5,470 bases of DNA, from NCBI GenBank assembly GCA_003222235.1, contig QHVD01000199.1, positions 1-5,470 on the forward strand. Direction: 5' to 3'. The notes under the pieces were generated by a model. The model ran no database searches. It was not told the origin of the DNA and saw nothing but the letters and a program-made list of their open reading frames with translations. A program made the translations under genes and the position numbers. Shown here piece by piece: positions 1 through 5,470 of this stretch (position 1 is its first letter; every line of letters begins with the position of its first letter). The stretch is from Gemmatimonadota bacterium (GTDB taxonomy: Bacteria; Gemmatimonadota; Gemmatimonadetes; Gemmatimonadales; GWC2-71-9).

Positions 1-955
1 TGCTCAGCGTCAGCATGCGCTGGGAGACTGAACGGCCCGTCACGGCGGTGTCCTTGCTGATTGTGGCCGATGCGAGCGTGAGCTCGACGCGCGGGCCGAG
101 CCCGTCCGGCCGCGCGGCGGCGAACGCGCGCAGCACTGCGTCGCGCCGCTCGAACGGAAAGCGGTCGACGAGCCCCGGCGGGTCCGACGGGCTGCGAGTC
201 CAGGTCGAGCTCAGGACCTGGTACGACGCGCCGAGCCGCCCGCTGCGCAGATACTCCGCCTTGAGCCAGAGATCGACACTGTTGAACGCCGTGCTCGAGC
301 TGCCCGGGATGCCGTCGTTGTTGTTGTAGTCGGCGGCGAGCGAAAGGCCCAGCCCCGAGCGCCATCGCTTGAGGAACCAACCGCGGTAGCCGGCGGTCCG
401 CACCTGCCCCGTCGTGATCCGGATGAGCGTGGAGGCTTGGGTGGACCGGTGGCGCACCGTGACCAGATAGACGCGGAGCGACGCCGGGAGCACGATCACG
501 TCCACGCGCTGGAGCGGCGCGAGCGGGATGCGGGCCGGGTCGAGATAGACGGAGTCCCGGCCGATCGGCAGGTACGGGACGCCGTCCCAGTACACCTCGA
601 GCGCCGCCGGCCCGCGGCCTCCATACAGCGCGATTTCCGCCTGGCCGTAGATGCCGCCCCGCGCGACGTAGACGCCGGGGATGCGCGCGAGCAGGTCGCT
701 CAGCGTCTGGATGCCCGACAGCGCGAACGAGTCGACCGTGAACGAATACCGCGATCCTCGCGGCAGCGGCCCCTGCGGGGACGCCGGCGCGAACGCGGGG
801 AGGTAGGCGGGAGCGGTATCGCGCGCGGTCGTGTCGCGGCGCGCCGTGGTATCGCGCCGGGCGGTGGTGTCGCGCCGCGCCGTCGTATCCACCTGGGCGA
901 CGGCCGTCCCGGCGAGCGCCAGCAGTGCGGCCGCGCAGAGGCAGCCGCGGGTCAC
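1..955 (-). CDS. Outer-membrane protein with TonB-receptor-like plug domain (3' end outside window)
   Basis: Likely an outer-membrane receptor or transporter; the substrate cannot be told. The 318 visible codons start at a GTG (955-953) that overlaps the pepA stop in the sequence GTGA, a typical coupled start. Residues 1-20 form a signal peptide with a probable AVA|Q cleavage site. Residues 23-45 are a DTTARR low-complexity tract. Residues about 72-182 resemble a TonB-dependent receptor plug: LSDLLARIPGVYV (85-97), LYGGRGP (110-116), VYWDGVPY (121-128) and RVDVIVLPAS (150-159), which sits where receptors usually have a VERIEVLRGPAS-like motif. The usual GGVINI-type end of the plug is replaced by TLIRITTG (176-183). 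From about 185 onward, alternating aromatic and polar stretches look like the first barrel strands. I see no clear TonB box. The family call is fairly safe; true TonB dependence is uncertain. The C-terminal barrel is not visible. Confidence 0.8.
   Translation of the reverse strand, partial: MTRGCLCAAALLALAGTAVAQVDTTARRDTTARRDTTARRDTTARDTAPAYLPAFAPASPQGPLPRGSRYSFTVDSFALSGIQTLSDLLARIPGVYVARGGIYGQAEIALYGGRGPAALEVYWDGVPYLPIGRDSVYLDPARIPLAPLQRVDVIVLPASLRVYLVTVRHRSTQASTLIRITTGQVRTAGYRGWFLKRWRSGLGLSLAADYNNNDGIPGSSSTAFNSVDLWLKAEYLRSGRLGASYQVLSSTWTRSPSDPPGLVDRFPFERRDAVLRAFAAARPDGLGPRVELTLASATISKDTAVTGRSVSQRMLTLS
821..889 (-). repeat. In-frame 18-bp tandem repeat encoding DTTARR
   Basis: Four consecutive units encode DTTARR, DTTARR, DTTARR and DTTAR (units at 872-889, 854-871, 836-853 and a 15-bp last unit at 821-835). 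The DNA copies differ at synonymous positions (GAT/GAC, ACG/ACC, CGG/CGC) while the peptide is constant. This suggests the peptide is kept by selection or that the duplications are old. The tract lies directly after the predicted signal peptide and before the plug domain, so it would form a charged flexible linker at the mature N-terminus, in the periplasm. Confidence 0.85.
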
Positions 956-2446
956 GCCGCGGCGCGCTTGAGGACGAATTCGCTGAAGAGCCGAACTCCG
1001 GCGGCGGTGGGGCCCTTCGCTTGGGAGGGCCCTTCGCCCTCGGTGTAGGCGGTGCCGGCGATGTCGAGGTGCACCCAGGGATAGCCGTTCACGAACTCGC
1101 GGAGGAACCACCCGCCGGCGATGGCGCCGGCCCCGCGGCCGCCCGAGTTCTTGATGTCCGCGATGTCGGACTTGAGCAGGTCGCGGTAGTCGTCCCACAA
1201 CGGCAGGGGCCAGCAGCGCTCACCTGCGCGCTCGCCGGCTTCGCGCACCTCGGCGATCAGGGCGTCGTCGTTCCCCATCACGCCGATCGCCACGTGTCCG
1301 AGCGCTACGACCACGGCGCCCGTGAGCGTGGCCACGTCGAGCACGGCGGCGGGCTTGAAGCGGCGCACATACGACAGGGCGTCGCACAAGATCAACCGCC
1401 CTTCGGCGTCGGTGTTGATGATCTCGATGGTCTTGCCCAAGTGGCTTTTCACCACGTCACCCGGTTTCACCGCGGTGCCGGAGGGGAGGTTCTCCGTTGC
1501 GGGGATCAGGCCGACGACGTTGACCTTCGGTTTCAGCCGTCCCAGGACCTCGAAGGCGCCGAGCACCGCCGCGGCGCCGGACATGTCGAACTTCATCTCC
1601 TCCATGTTCTGGGCCGGCTTGATGGAGATGCCGCCCGAGTCGAAGGTCACGCCCTTACCGACCAGTCCGACCGGCGCGGCGTCCCCGACAGCCGTGTACT
1701 CGAGGACGATGAAGCGCGGCTCCTGCGCGCTCCCCTGGGCGACGGCGAGCAGCGCTCCCATCCCTTCCTGGCGCATCGCGGCCCGGTCGAGCACGGTCAC
1801 CGTGAAGCCGTGCGCGGCGGCGAGCTGCTTCGCCTGGTCGGCGAGGTAGCTCGGGGTGCACACGTTGCCCGGCTGCATTTGGAGATCGCGCGCCAGGCGG
1901 TGCCCCGCCGCGATCGCGTCGCCGACCCGCCGGCCCGCCGTGACGTCGTTCGCTTCCCTGGAATCGCACGCGATGGCGACGGATTCGACCTCGGGTCTCG
2001 GCTCGTCGGGGGTTGCCTTGAGCGCCGTGAACGCCCAGGCGCCCTGGCCGGCGCCCTCGGCGACAACCTGTCCCAGCTCCTTCGGCGCAACGCCGTTTCG
2101 CGCCTCCGCCGCCACCGCGAACGCGAATTGCTTCGCGCCGAGCGCGCGCGCGCGCTTCGCCGCGACCGCCGCCGCCCGGCGAATGCTCGAGCGGGTGACC
2201 TCGCCGGCCTTGCCGAGGCCCACGAGCAGGATGCGCTGCGCCTCGCCTCCGCCCGGATAGAGCAGGAGCGCTTCGTCCCGCTTTCCCTTGAAGTCGCCGC
2301 TGGTGACGGCGCGGTCCAGAAACCCGCCCGCCACGCGGTCGAGCTCGGTCAGTGACGCCGGCAGGGTGGAGCCCTGGCCGAGGGCGAGGGCGAGCAACGG
2401 GGTTTCGAGCTGCGCGAGGGGCGAGGTCGCGACGGTGCTGGTGATG

Positions 2447-2454
<8 letters not shown>
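952..2454 (-). CDS. pepA: Leucyl aminopeptidase (cytosol aminopeptidase, M17 family)
   Basis: A two-metal exopeptidase that removes N-terminal residues from peptides in the cytoplasm during peptide turnover. The product is 500 residues, close to E. coli PepA (503). The C-terminal catalytic domain (about 170-495) has every key residue, at a constant offset of 3 from E. coli: metal ligands K267, D272, D290, D349 and E351, and catalytic K279 and R353. The family signature NTDAEGRL is at 347-354, and VGKGVTFDSGGISIKP spans 265-280. The N-terminal domain (1-160) is divergent, as is usual in the family. I chose the ATG at 2454-2452 because it gives MSDITSTVATSPLAQ and the normal length. An upstream in-frame ATG at 2565 would add 37 Pro/Ser/Arg-rich residues read from inside icd. 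The start overlaps the icd stop by 8 bp (ATGTCTGA) with only a weak GAG before it, so translation is probably coupled to icd. Confidence 0.97.
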
Positions 2455-3670
<1,216 letters not shown>

Positions 3671-3678
3671 GCTCCCGT

Positions 3679-3683
3679 CCTCC
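3679..3683 (-). promoter_or_regulatory. Ribosome binding site of icd
   Basis: On the minus strand GGAGG lies 8 nt before the ATG at 3670. This strong Shine-Dalgarno match decides the icd start against the much longer open frame that reads through it. Confidence 0.85.
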
Positions 3684-3740
3684 GCGAAACAGGCTGTGAC
3701 CGCGTGAACCCGGCCCGCGACCCGCAGTCGTAACGGCTCC

Positions 3741-3771
3741 AGTCTATACGGCCTGGGCGGGGTTGCGCCAG
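3741..3771 (-). promoter_or_regulatory. Candidate promoter of the icd-pepA operon
   Basis: On the minus strand TATAGACT (3748-3741) offers a good -10 element, either TATAGA or the shifted TAGACT. A weak -35 candidate, CTGGCG (3771-3766), lies 17 nt upstream of TATAGA. Transcription would begin near 3735 and leave a leader of about 65 nt before icd. It is the only AT-containing promoter-like element in an otherwise GC-rich intergenic region, which supports it. The -35 match is poor, so this is a prediction. Confidence 0.5.
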
Positions 3772-3799
3772 CCGAACACGCGCCCCTAGACTTGGGGCG
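3763..3799 (+). promoter_or_regulatory. Candidate promoter for the rightward operon, probably giving a leaderless mRNA
   Basis: TTGCGC (3763-3768) can serve as -35 and TAGACT (3787-3792) as -10, with an 18-nt spacer. TAGACT fits the TANNNT consensus and ends exactly 7 nt before the ATG at 3800, so the predicted transcription start is the A of the start codon. The ATG has no Shine-Dalgarno sequence, unlike the two genes downstream. This geometry is typical of leaderless genes described in Actinobacteria and Deinococcus. Confidence 0.55.
3781..3799. promoter_or_regulatory. Inverted repeat bracketing the -10 element, possible operator
   Basis: CGCCCC and GGGGCG (3781-3786 and 3794-3799) form a perfect 6-bp inverted repeat around a 7-bp centre that contains the TAGACT element. 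A dimeric repressor bound here would block the rightward promoter; MerR-type activators also bind dyads near the -10, but normally between -35 and -10. No regulator gene is in the window. In DNA this GC-rich a 6-bp palindrome can arise by chance. There is no T-tract, so it is not a terminator. Confidence 0.4.
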
Positions 3800-4141
3800 A
3801 TGCGACGCGTCGCGGGTCTCGCCATTCTGCTCATTTCCGGCGGCTGCTGGCTCGCCGCCGGTCCGGGCGGCGCTTCGCTCGTGGCGGGCCTCGCGTGCCG
3901 CCATCAGATGACAGCCACGCACTCGGGCCATCATCACGGAGTGCCCGCGGACGCCCCGTGCTTCTGCGACCAAATGACCGGCGGATTCGACCTCGCGGTC
4001 TCGGCCGCGTTGCCGGCGCCTCTCGTCGCCCCGCCGGTTGTGACGATCGCCGTTCGGGTGCAACCGTGCCTTTCCCCCGTTCCCCTTCCCCCCTCGCCGT
4101 CCCACTCTCCCCAAACGCGTCCTCCGAACGGGCTCGCCTGA
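3800..4141 (+). CDS. Small exported or membrane-anchored protein with Cys/His/Met cluster, putative metal binding
   Basis: A 113-residue protein I cannot place in a named family. Residues 4-33 are hydrophobic after an N-terminal MRR, so it is a signal peptide or membrane anchor. C16 in LLISGGC fits the loose lipoprotein pattern but has a poor -3 residue, so lipidation is doubtful. Just behind lies a compact cluster of soft-metal ligands: C33, H35, M37, H41, H44-H46, C54, C56 and M59. Small periplasmic proteins linked to copper often have such clusters, which is the basis for suggesting metal binding. Residues 88-113 are Pro/Ser-rich and look disordered. Third codon positions are strongly G or C throughout, supporting a real gene. 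The ATG at 3800 is the only possible start: an in-frame TAA lies at 3731-3733 with no ATG, GTG or TTG between. It ends 36 bp before the porin-like gene and is probably co-transcribed with it. Confidence 0.75.
   Translation: MRRVAGLAILLISGGCWLAAGPGGASLVAGLACRHQMTATHSGHHHGVPADAPCFCDQMTGGFDLAVSAALPAPLVAPPVVTIAVRVQPCLSPVPLPPSPSHSPQTRPPNGLA
4074..4112 (-). other. Strand-biased C/G-run tract with G-quadruplex potential
   Basis: The plus strand here is almost purely pyrimidine. Read on the minus strand it has five runs of three or more G separated by 5, 7, 2 and 3 nt, which meets the usual G-quadruplex pattern. It lies in the last third of the small Cys/His/Met gene and encodes part of its Pro-rich tail. 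The RNA of the rightward operon would be C-rich and G-poor here, like Rho-loading sites. Either role is speculative. Confidence 0.4.
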
Positions 4142-4166
4142 CCTGACCCGTTAACCCTCACAATTC

Positions 4167-4171
4167 GGAGG
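4167..4171 (+). promoter_or_regulatory. Ribosome binding site of the beta-barrel gene
   Basis: GGAGG with a 6-nt spacer (CATCTC) before the ATG at 4178. It confirms that start and contrasts with the absent site at the first gene of this operon. Confidence 0.8.
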
Positions 4172-4177
4172 CATCTC

Positions 4178-5230
4178 ATGCGCAGCGCGCTGTGCGGCGT
4201 TCTGCTGTACGGCTTGGCGTTCCAGGCTGCGGCACAGGAGCGAGAGGTCACGTTCGAAGAGCCGCAGCCGGTCGCGGTCACCGGCTTCGCGGTGGGTCGG
4301 GCGGACTACGATCGCGTCCTGCGGGCCAACACGTTCGCCGCCGGGAAAATCGGCGTGAGTCTGTTCAAACCCGTCGGGGACGCCTACCTCTTCGCGCAGT
4401 TGACGACGGCGCTCGAAGGCGGCGAGGCGTCCACCGAGATCGACAACCTGCTCGTGAGCTGGACTCCACAGCGGGCGAACCGCTGGACGCTGGCGTTCGG
4501 CCGGTTCGACGCGCCCATCGGCTTCGAGCGGGACGACGAGCCGCTGAACCTCGTCGCCACCAATTCGTTCAACTTTACCTACGCCCGCCCCGTCAAGCTC
4601 ACCGGCGTGCAGCTGCATTATGCCGCTTCGCCGCGGCTCGACCTCTGGGCGGCCGCCGCGAACGGGTGGGACGTCACGGTGGACAACAATCGGGGGAAGA
4701 CCGCCCTGGCCCGGGCCCAGTGGATCCCCATTCCCTGGGTGACACTGGGGGTCACGGGCGTCTACGGACCGGAGCGGGATTCCACCGACGCGCACCAGCG
4801 CTCGCTGCTGTCGAGCGACCTCACCATCGACCGCGGACCGGTGATCCTCGGCGCCGAGCTCAACCTCGGCCGGGAGCAAAACCCCGGCGGCAATCTGACG
4901 TGGCGGGGTGGCGCGGCGACGGTGTTCGTGCGGCTGGCCCGCGGGCTCGGGCTCGCTGCGCGGTACGACCAGATGGAGGATACCGACGGGCTTTTGAGCG
5001 GGACGCCGCAGATCCTGCGATCCGTGACGGTGGGCCCGATGTGGTACTTCAGCAGCGCCCGCGAGGGCATCTTCAGCAACATCGAGCACACCCGTTTCCA
5101 CCTGCCCCAGGTCGCGCTGCGAGCCGCGCTCCGTGCGGAGTGGTCCACCCAACCGTCCTTCCCCGACGCGACCGGGGCGCTGCAGGGCTCGGATACCAAA
5201 GGCGTCCTCGAGCTCGTGTACATCTTCTAG
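4178..5230 (+). CDS. Outer-membrane beta-barrel protein, BBP2/OmpL-like porin type
   Basis: A complete 350-residue protein expected in the outer membrane as a passive channel; the substrate is unknown. Residues 1-19 are a signal peptide with probable cleavage AAA|Q. The rest is built of alternating hydrophobic and polar stretches with frequent aromatic residues, as in transmembrane beta strands, and it ends in VLELVYIF with the C-terminal Phe used for barrel assembly. The segment GRFDAPIGFERDD (108-120), followed by NSFNFTYARPVKLTGVQLHY (129-148), resembles the pattern of the putative beta-barrel porin-2 family (GR, PxG, E, then an aromatic-rich P...TG strand). Turns between strands carry Asp/Asn/Gly. 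It sits 36 bp after the small Cys/His/Met gene and 13 bp before the next membrane protein, so an operon is likely. The barrel call is firm; the exact family is remembered from motif shape, not from a profile search. Confidence 0.8.
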   Translation: MRSALCGVLLYGLAFQAAAQEREVTFEEPQPVAVTGFAVGRADYDRVLRANTFAAGKIGVSLFKPVGDAYLFAQLTTALEGGEASTEIDNLLVSWTPQRANRWTLAFGRFDAPIGFERDDEPLNLVATNSFNFTYARPVKLTGVQLHYAASPRLDLWAAAANGWDVTVDNNRGKTALARAQWIPIPWVTLGVTGVYGPERDSTDAHQRSLLSSDLTIDRGPVILGAELNLGREQNPGGNLTWRGGAATVFVRLARGLGLAARYDQMEDTDGLLSGTPQILRSVTVGPMWYFSSAREGIFSNIEHTRFHLPQVALRAALRAEWSTQPSFPDATGALQGSDTKGVLELVYIF

Positions 5231-5232
5231 GC

Positions 5233-5237
5233 GGAGG
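5233..5237 (+). promoter_or_regulatory. Ribosome binding site of the last gene
   Basis: GGAGG, extended to GGAGGGAC, with a 6-nt spacer before the ATG at 5244, just after the stop codon of the barrel gene (5228-5230). It supports both the start and co-transcription. Confidence 0.8.
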
Positions 5238-5243
5238 GACTCG

Positions 5244-5470
5244 ATGTTCTACGACTTGCGCCGTGCGGACGCCCGCATCAAGTGGCTCGTCACGTGCCTG
5301 CTCGCGACCCTCGGGATTTCGTACCTGTTCGGAGGCTGGATGGTCGGCCTGTATGGCGGCTTCACCCCGAAATCCGTGGCCGCGACCTTCGCCGAGCCGG
5401 AGATGGCCATGCGTATGCCCCCCGACACCACGATGGTCGTGCAGCACCCGGTGACGCTCAGCGAGCTCGG
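5244..5470 (+). CDS. Membrane protein of unknown function (3' end outside window)
   Basis: Only 75 codons are visible. The N-terminus is short, charged and cytoplasmic-looking (MFYDLRRADARIK). A transmembrane segment follows at about residues 14-38 (WLVTCLLATLGISYLFGGWM and onward), with Gly and aromatic residues. Next is a probably periplasmic stretch with four closely spaced Met (54, 56, 58, 64) and a His at 68, ending near VTLSEL at the window edge. R/K-rich residues before the segment agree with an N-in topology. No catalytic motif is visible and I cannot name the family. The start is set by GGAGG 6 nt upstream, and the gene follows the barrel gene by 13 bp. Shared placement with a barrel protein and a Cys/His/Met protein suggests an envelope role, perhaps with metals or redox cofactors; this is inference. 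Confidence 0.75.
   Translation, partial: MFYDLRRADARIKWLVTCLLATLGISYLFGGWMVGLYGGFTPKSVAATFAEPEMAMRMPPDTTMVVQHPVTLSEL

Noticed and set aside
15..1048. Plus-strand open frames 15-329 and 437-1048
   Set aside because: Low-complexity Arg-rich products with no recognisable features. The minus-strand GTG frame has a signal peptide, plug motifs and a coupled start.
3781..3799. The inverted repeat as an intrinsic terminator
   Set aside because: No T-tract follows on either strand, the stem is only 6 bp, and it lies upstream of both operons, not behind a gene.
3671..4114. Upstream start for icd at 4114 (555 residues)
   Set aside because: The extension is unlike any Icd N-terminus, crosses the intergenic region and the opposing small gene, and ignores GGAGG before the ATG at 3670.
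4151..5454. Frames 4192-5454 (plus) and 4151-5152 (minus) as alternatives to the beta-barrel gene
   Set aside because: Both are Arg/Gly/Pro-rich shadows. The 4178-5230 frame has a ribosome site, a signal peptide, beta-strand pattern and a terminal Phe.

Overview
This is a gene-dense, very GC-rich stretch of bacterial chromosome holding six protein-coding genes in two divergent groups. Both groups start from a shared intergenic region of about 130 bp (3671-3799). There are no RNA genes, insertion sequences, CRISPR arrays or plasmid functions. Two outer-membrane-type proteins and signal peptides indicate a Gram-negative (diderm) organism. The low-complexity DTTARR tract behind a signal peptide, the divergent plug-domain receptor and the very GC-rich codon third positions are most reminiscent of Gemmatimonadota. 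That assignment is an impression from sequence style, not a demonstrated placement.

Minus strand, leftward from 3670: NADP-dependent isocitrate dehydrogenase (icd, 3670-2447), leucyl aminopeptidase (pepA, 2454-952), and a secreted outer-membrane protein with a TonB-receptor-like plug domain (955 to beyond position 1). The genes overlap by 8 bp (ATGTCTGA) and 4 bp (GTGA), so they very probably form one translationally coupled operon. The first two proteins are textbook cytoplasmic enzymes with all key catalytic residues present. The third gene begins with GTG and is cut by the window edge.

Plus strand, rightward from 3800: a small exported or membrane-anchored protein with a Cys/His/Met cluster that looks metal-binding (3800-4141), a 350-residue outer-membrane beta-barrel protein resembling the BBP2/OmpL-like porins (4178-5230), and the start of a membrane protein (5244 to beyond 5470). 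The last two genes have clear Shine-Dalgarno sequences. The small protein has none: a TAGACT -10 element ends 7 nt before its ATG, which suggests a leaderless mRNA. A perfect 6-bp inverted repeat brackets that -10 element and looks like an operator.

The left group is housekeeping metabolism with an outer-membrane gene attached. The right group is the most likely place for something undescribed: a regulated envelope cassette (small His/Cys/Met protein, porin, membrane protein) that could handle a transition metal such as copper. That function is inferred from residue composition and gene order only.
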